Positions 44,441-52,120 of a stretch of DNA of 64,000 nucleotides are shown here, piece by piece. Source of the DNA: Nitrosopumilus ureiphilus (GTDB lineage Archaea > Thermoproteota > Nitrososphaeria > Nitrososphaerales > Nitrosopumilaceae); the NCBI RefSeq assembly GCF_013407185.1, contig NZ_CP026995.1, positions 62,001 to 126,000 of the forward strand, read 5' to 3'. The notes under the pieces were generated by a model that saw only the letters and a list, made by a program, of their open reading frames with translations, ran no database searches and was not told the origin of the DNA. The position numbers and the translations under genes are program-made. Each line of letters opens with the position of its first letter. The first letter of the stretch is position 1.

Positions 44441-44702
44441 TTTGAATGATTGAACTATTGGCTATTTATAATATTATGGAAAAGTACTTCCTGTCTTCAT
44501 TCTATATTGTAACAAAATATGTCTCAAAAACACGTTTGAACAAACATTCTTAGAATTTAAGGTACTATTCAAAACCTCTTTTTGCATAATTCCATTGTTA
44601 TAATCATATTTTCATTTGTAGACTTCTGAGAGGATGTGGCTTGACTAGTAATGGTACAACATCCTTCTAAAACATTATTAGAAACAAACACTAACTTAAA
44701 AC

Positions 44703-44846
44703 ATGCAGTCTTCTGCAAAAACAAAGAAATCAAATGACCTTACTCCTGAGGAGATAGCAGATATTAAAGAATACTCATCTAGTAAAGAAAAGCCAAAACA
44801 TTTCAAAAATATTAAAGAACTCATAAAAGATTTAGAAAACGATTAG
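44703..44846 (+). CDS. Putative antitoxin of a RelE-type toxin-antitoxin pair (47 aa)
   Basis: ATG at 44703 gives 47 residues beginning MQSSAKTKKSNDLTPEEIAD and ending KNIKELIKDLEND. The protein is highly charged, with a C-terminal amphipathic helix of the kind that wraps a RelE/ParE toxin. The stop is 1 nt before the toxin start. Size, acidic C-terminus and position identify it as antitoxin; no DNA-binding domain is obvious. Confidence 0.7.
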   Translation: MQSSAKTKKSNDLTPEEIADIKEYSSSKEKPKHFKNIKELIKDLEND

Positions 44847-44847
44847 A

Positions 44848-45096
44848 TTGTGGGAATTTGACAGAAAAAGCAAATTCAAAAAACAATACAAATTGTTAGG
44901 TTCTGTCAGGCAAGAGAGAGTCAAGAAAGCATTAATACAACTTGCTTATTCTGATAGACCCGAGTCATTAGGAGTCTACAAATCATCTATGGAAGTATAT
45001 GCATATGAATTAGGACATGACGATCGAATGATTTACAGGGTCGATTATGATAAACATACAATAGAATTAATCAGGGTCGGAGAGATCACAAAATGA
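44848..45096 (+). CDS. RelE/ParE-family toxin
   Basis: 82-residue protein with the RelE fold pattern: an N-terminal WEFDRKSKFKKQYKLLG helix, RQERVKKALIQLA, and the C-terminal strands VYAYELGHDDRMIYRVDYDKHTIELIRVGEITK with the conserved Arg/Tyr and RVGEI end. It probably cleaves mRNA on the ribosome when free of antitoxin. The start is TTG, 1 nt after the antitoxin stop. Confidence 0.85.
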   Translation: MWEFDRKSKFKKQYKLLGSVRQERVKKALIQLAYSDRPESLGVYKSSMEVYAYELGHDDRMIYRVDYDKHTIELIRVGEITK

Positions 45097-45105
45097 CATA
45101 TGGTA

Positions 45106-45133
45106 AAGATTGATCCGCTGGTTCACCAATCTT
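45106..45133 (+). other. Hairpin downstream of the toxin gene
   Basis: Perfect 7-bp inverted repeat AAGATTG ... CAATCTT around a 14-nt loop, starting 9 bp after the toxin stop codon. No T-run follows directly. It could be a transcript end structure or part of a small RNA; the function is unknown. Confidence 0.4.
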
Positions 45134-45168
45134 GAAAGACTCAATTACTATTTGCCCAAATCAGCCTT

Positions 45169-45229
45169 GCAGGCAGTGATGAACCTATCCCTTTGAAATG
45201 ATGATGAGGATCTTGAGTTCTGAGCCTGC
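45169..45229 (+). ncRNA. Box C/D guide sRNA
   Basis: A 61-nt element with all C/D parts. The terminal stem GCAGGC/GCCTGC is a perfect 6-bp pair. Box C GTGATGA is at 45176-45182, an imperfect D' TTGA at 45193-45196, C' ATGATGA at 45198-45204 or 45201-45207, and box D CTGA at 45220-45223. The spacers, about 10 nt (ACCTATCCCT) and 12 nt (GGATCTTGAGTT), are the likely guides for 2'-O-methylation. A CCTAGGTTTTT sequence follows and may end the transcript. It sits in a gene-free gap before yjbQ. Confidence 0.75.
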
Positions 45230-45264
45230 CCTAGGTTTTTAATGATTAATTTGAACTAAAAAAT

Positions 45265-45684
45265 ATGAAATCTCTTACAGAATATCTCACTTTTGACATT
45301 AAAACGAGAAGAGCTTTTGTCAATATTACGAATGATATTAGAAATCTTGTTACAAAAAGTAAAATTCAGGAAGGACTTTGTCTTGTAAATGCTATGCATA
45401 TCACTGCAAGTGTTTTTATTAATGACAATGAAGGCGGATTACTCCACGATTATGAAAAATGGTTGGAAGGATTAGCTCCACACGAACCAACTGATCAATA
45501 CGATCATAACAAAACTGGTGAGGACAATGCTGATGCTCATCTAAAAAGACAAATTATGGGAAGAGAAGTTGTAGTTGCAATAACTAATGGTAAATTAGAT
45601 TTTGGACCATGGGAAGAAATTTTCTATGGAGAATTTGATGGTAAAAGACCAAAAAGAGTTTTAGTTAAAATAATTGGTGAATAA
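45265..45684 (+). CDS. YjbQ/UPF0047 family protein
   Basis: 139-residue member of UPF0047. It has the typical [25 protein letters not shown] start, the metal-site-like [20 protein letters not shown] and [36 protein letters not shown]. Some members show weak thiamine-phosphate-synthase activity; the physiological role is not settled. It follows the C/D sRNA by 35 bp and abuts a convergent small gene. Confidence 0.92.
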   Translation: MKSLTEYLTFDIKTRRAFVNITNDIRNLVTKSKIQEGLCLVNAMHITASVFINDNEGGLLHDYEKWLEGLAPHEPTDQYDHNKTGEDNADAHLKRQIMGREVVVAITNGKLDFGPWEEIFYGEFDGKRPKRVLVKIIGE

Positions 45685-45849
45685 TCATCCAAAGTCTGCA
45701 TCACGTTTTTGACTTTGTGATTCATTCTTTCTTGCAGCGGCTCTAAATTCCTCGTCATGATTTTGAGGTCCGTGTCCGCACTTTACACATGCAATTTTGA
45801 ATCCATCCTCATTTTTCTCATATGTTTCACAGCCACAGAAGCATACCAT
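45685..45849 (-). CDS. Small Cys-rich protein (54 aa), probable zinc binder
   Basis: Minus-strand ATG at 45849 gives 54 residues starting MVCFCGCETYEKNEDGFKIA followed by CVKCGHGPQNH. Cysteines at 3, 5, 7, 21 and 24 suggest a compact zinc knuckle. The C-terminal half is charged and Arg/Gln-rich (FRAAARKNESQSQKRDADFG). No family is recognised. The clean start, Cys pairs and exact fit against the convergent yjbQ stop support a real gene. Confidence 0.65.
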   Translation of the reverse strand: MVCFCGCETYEKNEDGFKIACVKCGHGPQNHDEEFRAAARKNESQSQKRDADFG

Positions 45850-45898
45850 GTCTGAATTTAATTTCTAAGATGATATATCTTTTGGGATGTAATTTCAC

Positions 45899-46357
45899 TT
45901 AAACTGATTTACAACATTCACCCATTGGAATTTCATGATCATGTGGGCACTTTCTTGGATGTTTTAACATTACACAAAGAGCATCTGTAAATTGCTTGTT
46001 CATATGATGCTCAATTCCGCATACCATTTCCTCATCGATTTCCACTTTTAGTGCACTATCCATGAGAACTTCCAACAATCTACTGTTTCTCATCATACTT
46101 GCACCTATTCGCTCACCATCTTCTGTAAGTTTCACACCTGCTTTGTTGTAATTTACAAGATTCTTACTGTTTAATTTCTTGAGCATTTGAACAACGCTTG
46201 GTTGTCTGACATTGAGCATTTTAGCAATGGTGCTAATCTTGACATCCTCTCCTCTTTCTTTGATGTGCCAGATTGCTTTAAGATACATCTCAACATGTTC
46301 TGCCTCTGCAGTTCCTACAAAGAGAGTCTCTTCATCATCATCGTTTAATGCATCCAT
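45899..46357 (-). CDS. DtxR/MntR-family metal-dependent regulator
   Basis: Iron- or manganese-responsive repressor (152 aa). A winged-helix domain (YLKAIWHIKERGEDVKISTIAKMLNVRQPSVVQMLKKL, about 25-62) precedes the dimerisation/metal domain with EEMVCGIEHHMNKQFTDALC and the C-terminal HPRKCPHDHEIPMGECC. The metal-ligand Cys/Glu/His are present; there is no SH3-like third domain. It is the second gene after TrmB with 1 bp between them. A matching palindrome lies in front of the operon at 47160-47173. Confidence 0.92.
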   Translation of the reverse strand: MDALNDDDEETLFVGTAEAEHVEMYLKAIWHIKERGEDVKISTIAKMLNVRQPSVVQMLKKLNSKNLVNYNKAGVKLTEDGERIGASMMRNSRLLEVLMDSALKVEIDEEMVCGIEHHMNKQFTDALCVMLKHPRKCPHDHEIPMGECCKSV

Positions 46358-46358
46358 A

Positions 46359-47126
46359 CTATACCACTTTTGAGTCTTTTAATAAATATTCAAAGTATTG
46401 ACGTGCAAATCCTGCCAATCCTGCATGATCTGCCCAAATTGCTACAACATCTGAAGTGTTAGCCCCTCCTATTTCTGGACCTAATAAAATCACAACATAT
46501 CTTTTGTCAGAAATTATGCCTCCTCCAAACAGACCTTTCTTAATTTTTACAGTTGAAACCCGTTTAATTGCCTTGATTGACTCCTTATCCATTTTGTCTG
46601 ATGTAAGTATAGTGATGTCTACTCCTTTATCGTGAAGTGATCTTAGTTTTGGTAATGCCTGTTTTACAAGATCTACTCCAGCTTCAGGCAATGCAATCAT
46701 TACCTCATTTCTGCATGTATCTACCATTTCTAAAATTTTAGCTGCAATGTTAATTGCACCTGAAAGTACCCAAATGTCTGGTCTTTCACTGGTTCCACTT
46801 TTTTCATACAATGGAACTAATTCGTTTAGGATAACACTTTGATTCTGGGAAAAATCATTTTCCATTTTTTGTTTTGTTGTTTCTAGTCCAGTAGATGGTG
46901 ACTTTGCAAAATATTTTGTTGGTCTTGAATCATCGGATCCAATCCATCCTTTGTCTTCTAAAGTTCCTAACACTTCATAAATTTTTGAATATGGTACTCC
47001 TGATTTTTGACTAAGATCTGATGCTGTCAACTCACCTGATTTGAGTAATGCAGAAAATGTTCTAATTTCATAACTAGTAAGACCAATTTTTTCTAATGCT
47101 TTTCTTGTTTTATCAGATATGCTCAT
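46359..47126 (-). CDS. TrmB-family transcriptional regulator
   Basis: 255-residue TrmB-like protein. The N-terminal winged helix (LEKIGLTSYEIRTFSALLKSGELTASDLSQKSGVPYSKIYEVLGTLEDKGWI, about 11-63) is classic for the family. A C-terminal phospholipase-D-like ligand domain follows (EVMIALPEAGVDLVKQALP, VDITILTSDKM). Ligand unknown; many TrmB proteins respond to sugars. It is cotranscribed with the DtxR-type gene and divergent from the tetraether-lipid synthase. Confidence 0.9.
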   Translation of the reverse strand: MSISDKTRKALEKIGLTSYEIRTFSALLKSGELTASDLSQKSGVPYSKIYEVLGTLEDKGWIGSDDSRPTKYFAKSPSTGLETTKQKMENDFSQNQSVILNELVPLYEKSGTSERPDIWVLSGAINIAAKILEMVDTCRNEVMIALPEAGVDLVKQALPKLRSLHDKGVDITILTSDKMDKESIKAIKRVSTVKIKKGLFGGGIISDKRYVVILLGPEIGGANTSDVVAIWADHAGLAGFARQYFEYLLKDSKVV

Positions 47127-47159
47127 ATGCGATCTAGTCGATCAGTTTTGGTATTTAAA

Positions 47160-47173
47160 TCAGGTATGCCTAA
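47160..47173. promoter_or_regulatory. DtxR-type operator palindrome
   Basis: TCAGGTATGCCTAA is one mismatch away from the symmetrical TTAGG-N4-CCTAA core of DtxR/IdeR boxes. It lies next to a TTTAAATAC TATA-like element read toward trmB and about 70 bp before the radical SAM gene. The most likely use is autoregulation of the trmB-dtxR operon, perhaps also of the divergent gene. Confidence 0.5.
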
Positions 47174-47209
47174 TTACTAAATTCCACACGGGGCCAAGTA
47201 TGAAATGCA

Positions 47210-47216
47210 TTATATA
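47210..47216 (+). promoter_or_regulatory. TATA element of the tetraether synthase gene
   Basis: TTATATA centred 31 nt before the ATG at 47244. It overlaps the earlier in-frame ATG at 47205, which argues that the earlier ATG is not used and that the mRNA is nearly leaderless. Confidence 0.6.
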
Positions 47217-47243
47217 GTATTTCAGAAGAATTTCGATTATACT

Positions 47244-48908
47244 ATGGCACTAATTCAGATATCCAATCAATCAAGCAAAAATTTAGGCAAAAAGTCCACA
47301 ATTAGATTCACCCAGAGTATCTGTCCTGACTGTAACATGATTCTGGATGCAGAAGTCTTTGAGAGAGATAACAAGGTCTTCATGTCCAAAGTCTGTCCAA
47401 CTCACGGTGAATGTGAGGAATTATACTTTGGCTCTTATGAAATGTACAAGAAATTCAGCACGTACTGGATGGACGGAAAAGGCGCTCATTCTCCAAATGT
47501 GATGATTGACAAATGTTCCTGTCCAAATAACTGTGGATTATGCTCAAACCATCTTTCACACAGCGGACTGGCAAACATGATTGTAACTAATAGATGTGAT
47601 TTGACATGCTGGTATTGCTTCTTTTACGTAAAGAAAGGACTTGAAGGCGCTTACATGTATGAGCCAGATCATACTCAAGTCAGAGCAATGATGAAGACTC
47701 TGAGATCTGAAAGGCCAATCCCAGGAAACTCTATGCAGATTACTGGTGGTGAACCCATGCTTAGAGAGGACATTGCTGATGTTATTAAAATAATGAAAGA
47801 GGAAGGTGTAGACCACATCCAAATGAACACAAATGGTATTAGACATGCAATGGATCCAGAAGCCGCAAGAGAAGTAAGACTTGCTGGATGTAACAACTTG
47901 TATCTTTCCTTTGATGGTGTAACTGCAAGAACAAATCCAAAGAACCACTGGGAGATTCCATATGCACTTGATAGTTGCAGAAAGACCGGTACTACTGTAG
48001 TATTTGTTCCAACAGTAATCAAATCAATTAACGACCATGAATTAGGTGGAATTATCAGATATGCGCAAAAGAACATGGATGTAGTTCATGCTGTAAACTT
48101 CCAACCAGTATCCCTAACTGGAAGAATGGGTAAAGGAGAACGTGAAAAATACAGAATCACAGTTCCAGATTGTGTTCAAAGAATTGAAGAGCAAACAAAC
48201 GGTGAGGTAACAGTTGATGACTGGTTCCCAGTCCCAAGTTGCATGCCACTAACAAATGTTATTGAAGCATTTTCAAGCAAACCAAAATACGAATTATCAA
48301 TTCACTTTGCTTGTGGTGCTGGAACATACATCTTTGAGGATGCAGACACAAAAAAGTTTGTCCCATTAACTAAATTCTGTGACATTCAAGGAATGTTGGA
48401 ATTATTTGAAGACAAAGCAGAAGAGATTCGCTCTGGTAAAAACAAGTACTTTACAATGCTTGAAGTTGTAAGAAAACTCAAAGGCTTTGTTGATACAAAG
48501 AAACAACCAGCGGGATTAGACTTGGCAAAGATGTTTGGTAATATCCTCATGAAGAGATCATTTGATTCAGTTGGCTCATGGCATGTCAAGGGATTATTCC
48601 TTGGTATGATGCACTTCCAAGACAAATACAACGAAGACTTGGAAAGACTGCAAAGATGTGATATCCACTATCTTACACCAGACCTTAGAATAGTTCCATT
48701 CTGTGCATTCAATGTAATTCCAGAATGGTACAGAGACAGAATCCAAAAGAAATATTCAATCACTGTAGAGGAATGGGAAGAAAGAGAAGGCGTCAAATTA
48801 GAAGACGGTCTATACAGAGGTCTTATGAGACGCGGAGCAGGTGACGAGCTTGCTGCTGGCTGTGCAAAGAGCCAGATGTTCCATGATGCAGCACAAGCTA
48901 CAATGTAA
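47244..48908 (+). CDS. tes: Radical SAM tetraether-lipid synthase (Tes/MJ0619-like)
   Basis: 554-residue radical SAM protein. The SAM cluster motif is CDLTCWYC (C118, C122, C125). It is preceded by extra Cys groups CPDC (27/30), C51 and KCSCPNNCGLC (91-100), which can hold auxiliary iron-sulfur sites, and a TGGEP SAM-binding motif follows. This order matches the Tes family that couples two archaeol chains tail to tail into GDGT membrane lipids. ATG 47244 is chosen from the TATA position. Codon use is more G/C-rich than in neighbouring genes, consistent with high expression. The TrmB/DtxR pair is divergent upstream. Confidence 0.85.
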   Translation: MALIQISNQSSKNLGKKSTIRFTQSICPDCNMILDAEVFERDNKVFMSKVCPTHGECEELYFGSYEMYKKFSTYWMDGKGAHSPNVMIDKCSCPNNCGLCSNHLSHSGLANMIVTNRCDLTCWYCFFYVKKGLEGAYMYEPDHTQVRAMMKTLRSERPIPGNSMQITGGEPMLREDIADVIKIMKEEGVDHIQMNTNGIRHAMDPEAAREVRLAGCNNLYLSFDGVTARTNPKNHWEIPYALDSCRKTGTTVVFVPTVIKSINDHELGGIIRYAQKNMDVVHAVNFQPVSLTGRMGKGEREKYRITVPDCVQRIEEQTNGEVTVDDWFPVPSCMPLTNVIEAFSSKPKYELSIHFACGAGTYIFEDADTKKFVPLTKFCDIQGMLELFEDKAEEIRSGKNKYFTMLEVVRKLKGFVDTKKQPAGLDLAKMFGNILMKRSFDSVGSWHVKGLFLGMMHFQDKYNEDLERLQRCDIHYLTPDLRIVPFCAFNVIPEWYRDRIQKKYSITVEEWEEREGVKLEDGLYRGLMRRGAGDELAAGCAKSQMFHDAAQATM

Positions 48909-48960
48909 AATATTATTTTTTAATCCAAGACCTTAAAAGGTCTACAAATAATTTTGTTTT

Positions 48961-49899
48961 GTGAAAATTCTATATATTTCTCCAAGATTTGAAGGAGGAA
49001 TTGGAGGTCATGCATTTAGAGTTGCAGAAAAATTACGAGAACAAGGTCATGATGTAAAATTAATGAAAGTACCACATATCCCAATCAAAAAATTAAAAAA
49101 TCCATCATTTACAATGTTTGGAATTTTAAAATCATTAATCAACCGTGAAAAATATGATGTTGTTCATGCATGGAATATACCGTCAGCATTTGTAATGAAA
49201 TACATTAATGCGGATAAAAAAATACTTTCAGTACATGGAGTATATTCTGAGCAAGTGGAAATCTTACATTCCAAAACCACTGGATCTCTAGCTAGTAAAG
49301 CAGAACTAATGGCATTTGAAATATCTGATAGACTAACAACTGATTCAAAAACTGTTCAAAAATATTATAATGAAAAAATTAATGCAGATTTTATTTATTT
49401 ACCAGCACCATTAGATACAAAAAAATTCAATAATATCAATGAAATTGAAAAAAAGAAAAATCAAGTAGTCTACATAGGTCGTGATAGCTATGAAAAAGGA
49501 ATTGATATTTTAAAAAAAATAGAACCTAGAATTAATGGTAATGTTGTCTATTGTACTGATTTACCATGGGAAAAAACCATGGAAGTTTTAAAATCATCAA
49601 ATATTCTTATTGTTCCTTCAAGAATGGAGAGCCTTCCACAAGTAATCAAAGAAGCTTTTTATCTAAAAATTCCAGTAATAGCAACAAATGTGGGGGGAGT
49701 ATCAGAAATTATAATTGATCATGAAACTGGAATTTTAATTCCTCCTGAAGATCCATCTAAAATGCTAGATGCAATTAATTCATTATTAATTGATGAAGAA
49801 TTACAGAAAAAATTATTAGAAAATGCATATAATTTTATAATGAAATTTTTTACATGGGATGCATTACTTCCTAAATATCTAAATTTGTACACACATTAA
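48961..49899 (+). CDS. GT4-family glycosyltransferase
   Basis: GT-B-fold retaining glycosyltransferase of 312 residues. GTG start MKILYISPRFEGGIGGHAFRVAEKL, a central VVYIGRDSYEKGIDIL, and the GT4 donor-site signature ESLPQVIKEAFYLKIPVIATNVGGVSEII with the E-x7-E pattern. It is probably cytoplasmic, adding a sugar to a lipid-linked glycan. It opens the second glycan block. Confidence 0.9.
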   Translation: MKILYISPRFEGGIGGHAFRVAEKLREQGHDVKLMKVPHIPIKKLKNPSFTMFGILKSLINREKYDVVHAWNIPSAFVMKYINADKKILSVHGVYSEQVEILHSKTTGSLASKAELMAFEISDRLTTDSKTVQKYYNEKINADFIYLPAPLDTKKFNNINEIEKKKNQVVYIGRDSYEKGIDILKKIEPRINGNVVYCTDLPWEKTMEVLKSSNILIVPSRMESLPQVIKEAFYLKIPVIATNVGGVSEIIIDHETGILIPPEDPSKMLDAINSLLIDEELQKKLLENAYNFIMKFFTWDALLPKYLNLYTH

Positions 49900-49962
49900 T
49901 CCTGGTTTGTCAAAATTAAAAATTATTAGTTTTTATTTGCCACATCTAAAACTTGAGTAGTT

Positions 49963-51009
49963 TTGAAACAAAAACTTCTTGATTTTCTTGTATGTCCAAC
50001 ATGTAGAAATTCAATTCATGTAAAAATTAAAAAGAAAAAAGGAAGTGAAATAATTGAGGGTTTAATTTCATGTGATAAATGCAAAGATGATTTTAAGATC
50101 GATAAAGGAATACCTCGTTTTGTAGTTGATAAAACAAAAGATTTTGTCAGGACTGAAGAGGCTTTTAGTGCAAAATGGCGTAAACATCATAAAAATCACC
50201 AAAAAAAAGATTGGATAGATTTTCAAAGAAAATGGTTTTTAGATAGATACGGATGGAAGACTGAATCAAATTTTAACAAGTTCTTAGATACTAAAACTAA
50301 AATTCTTGATGCAGGTACTGGAATTGGTAATAGTGCAAAATTCCTTTCCTCAAATTCAAATGCAGATGTTTTTGCATTAGATGCAAGTGACAGCATTGAT
50401 TTTGCATATGAAAAATATGGAAACTTATCTAATGTTCATTTCTTACAAGCAGATCTCCGACAATTACCATTTCCAAGAAAGTTTTTTGATTATATTTATT
50501 CAGATCAAGTTTTACATCATACAAAAAATACTGGAACTTCATTCAAATATCTGACAAAATTCCTTACAAATTCTGGAGATATTTCGATTTATGTTTATAA
50601 TAAAAAAGCTCCCGTGAGAGAATACGTTGATGACTATATTAGAAACAAAACTGTAAAAATGTCCGTTGAAGAATGTACAGAATTCTCCAAACAAATGACA
50701 TATTTGGGAAAAAGCTTGGCAAAATTAAAAAAGAAAATCAAAATTCCTTACGACATCCCAATTTTAGGTGTAAAAGCAGGTGAATATGACGTTCAACGAT
50801 TCGTTTATTGGCATTTTTTGAAATGTTTTTGGGATGAATCTGATAATTTTGAAAGAAGTGTGGGTGTGAATTTTGATTGGTATTCTCCAAAATATGCATT
50901 TCGACATACTCCTTCTGAAGTAAAAAAATGGTTTAAAGATGCACAAATTAAGATTACAACCTTTAAAGAAATTGAAAGTGGAATAAGTGTTACAGGTAAG
51001 AAAAAATAA
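49963..51009 (+). CDS. Class I SAM methyltransferase with N-terminal Trm112-like zinc ribbon
   Basis: 348 residues from a TTG start. The first 60 residues, LLDFLVCPTCRNSIHV and CDKCKDDFKIDKGIPRFV, form a Trm112/YcaR-like zinc ribbon. The methyltransferase domain has motif I ILDAGTGIGNSAKFL, VFALDASD, and YSDQVLHHTKN. The likely substrate is a sugar or lipid in the glycan pathway. It ends 2 bp before the convergent glycosyltransferase. Confidence 0.85.
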   Translation: MKQKLLDFLVCPTCRNSIHVKIKKKKGSEIIEGLISCDKCKDDFKIDKGIPRFVVDKTKDFVRTEEAFSAKWRKHHKNHQKKDWIDFQRKWFLDRYGWKTESNFNKFLDTKTKILDAGTGIGNSAKFLSSNSNADVFALDASDSIDFAYEKYGNLSNVHFLQADLRQLPFPRKFFDYIYSDQVLHHTKNTGTSFKYLTKFLTNSGDISIYVYNKKAPVREYVDDYIRNKTVKMSVEECTEFSKQMTYLGKSLAKLKKKIKIPYDIPILGVKAGEYDVQRFVYWHFLKCFWDESDNFERSVGVNFDWYSPKYAFRHTPSEVKKWFKDAQIKITTFKEIESGISVTGKKK

Positions 51010-51011
51010 TT

Positions 51012-52073
51012 TTATTTTAATTCTAGGTATTTTTTTGATACTCTAACAAAATCCTCTGCAATCTTTTCCCAACTAAAATTATTTTCAACAAATTTCTTTC
51101 CATTAACACCCATTTGTTTTGCTTTATCCAGATCATTAAATATTAGTGAAATCTTTTCAATCAAATCATTGTGATTTCCCTTCTCTACCAAAAATCCTGT
51201 TTCTTTATCCTTCACCTCTTCAGGAATTCCCCCAACATTTGTAGCAACTACAGGTTTTTCTAAAATCTGTGCTTCTAATAATGAAACAGGTGACATGTCA
51301 ATTCCACTAATTAATGCATAAACATCAATTTCACTTAGATATTTTTTAACTTCTTCAGGATGTTTTAACTTTCCCAACCATTGGAAATTTTCATATTTTT
51401 GTAATTCTGGTAGAATTCTGTCTCTATATGGGCCATCCCCTGCCCAATAAAATGTAATATCTGGCATAGCTTCCATTACTTTTTTCAAAGTTAGCATTTC
51501 TTTTGCTTTTTCCCAGATTACTGCACCTTGTAGCAATCCTACACAAGGATGCTTTAACTTCATTCCTTTTTCTGGAATCCAATCAGATGGTGTAATTCCT
51601 TGATAAAAAATCTCAGTTTTTTTATCTGGATAATGTTTTTGCAACTCATTATCCAAGTGTTTACATGTTGGTAAAATTACAGTTGCATTTTCAAAACATT
51701 TTTTTGCAATCTTATCCCATTGTTTAAGAGCTATACTCTTTGGAAATGATTTGTAAAGTGTTTTTCTAGCCATATCCATCTCTCTCCAGTAATCTCCTTT
51801 CAAATGAACAAATAATGGAATACCTGCCTTTAAAGCTGCAATTCCAAAATGTCTTTGTCTATCAATAAACACTGCATCAGGTTTGAATTCCTTAATTAGA
51901 TTGTTGAATTTTCTCTTAGTTTGAAACCAATTTCTAATTTTTCTACTTGGAAAACCATCATATATTTCAGAATCTACTACAACTTTACATTCAATATTGT
52001 ATTTTTTCAAAGTATTAGCAAAACCTTTCAAGTGAACATATCTTAAACCAAATCCTGCAATTAACAATTTCAA
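51012..52073 (-). CDS. GT4-family glycosyltransferase (paralogue of the gene at 56533-57603)
   Basis: 353 residues. Typical GT4 pieces: HPCVGLLQGAVIWEKAKEML, FYWAGDGPYRDRIL, and the donor-binding MSPVSLLEAQILEKPVVATNVGGIPEEV. Long identical stretches with the protein at 56533-57603 (GMKLKHPCVGLLQGA, PDAVFIDRQ, HFGI) show recent duplication. The N-terminal acceptor domains differ more, so the two may act on different acceptors. Confidence 0.9.
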   Translation of the reverse strand: MKLLIAGFGLRYVHLKGFANTLKKYNIECKVVVDSEIYDGFPSRKIRNWFQTKRKFNNLIKEFKPDAVFIDRQRHFGIAALKAGIPLFVHLKGDYWREMDMARKTLYKSFPKSIALKQWDKIAKKCFENATVILPTCKHLDNELQKHYPDKKTEIFYQGITPSDWIPEKGMKLKHPCVGLLQGAVIWEKAKEMLTLKKVMEAMPDITFYWAGDGPYRDRILPELQKYENFQWLGKLKHPEEVKKYLSEIDVYALISGIDMSPVSLLEAQILEKPVVATNVGGIPEEVKDKETGFLVEKGNHNDLIEKISLIFNDLDKAKQMGVNGKKFVENNFSWEKIAEDFVRVSKKYLELK

Positions 52074-52120
52074 TTTAATGAAATAATTTTTGAGTAATGT
52101 ATAATGCTTTTGTAATTTAT

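Noticed and set aside
44631-44665. Inverted repeat AGGATGT ... ACATCCT in the gap at 44441-44702
   Set aside because: Only 7 bp with a 21-nt loop in A+T-rich DNA; kept as a possible operator in the toxin-antitoxin finding but not called as a feature. Nothing else is visible in this gap.
47205-47243. Earlier ATG for the tetraether synthase
   Set aside because: It overlaps the TATA element, so it would be upstream of the transcription start.
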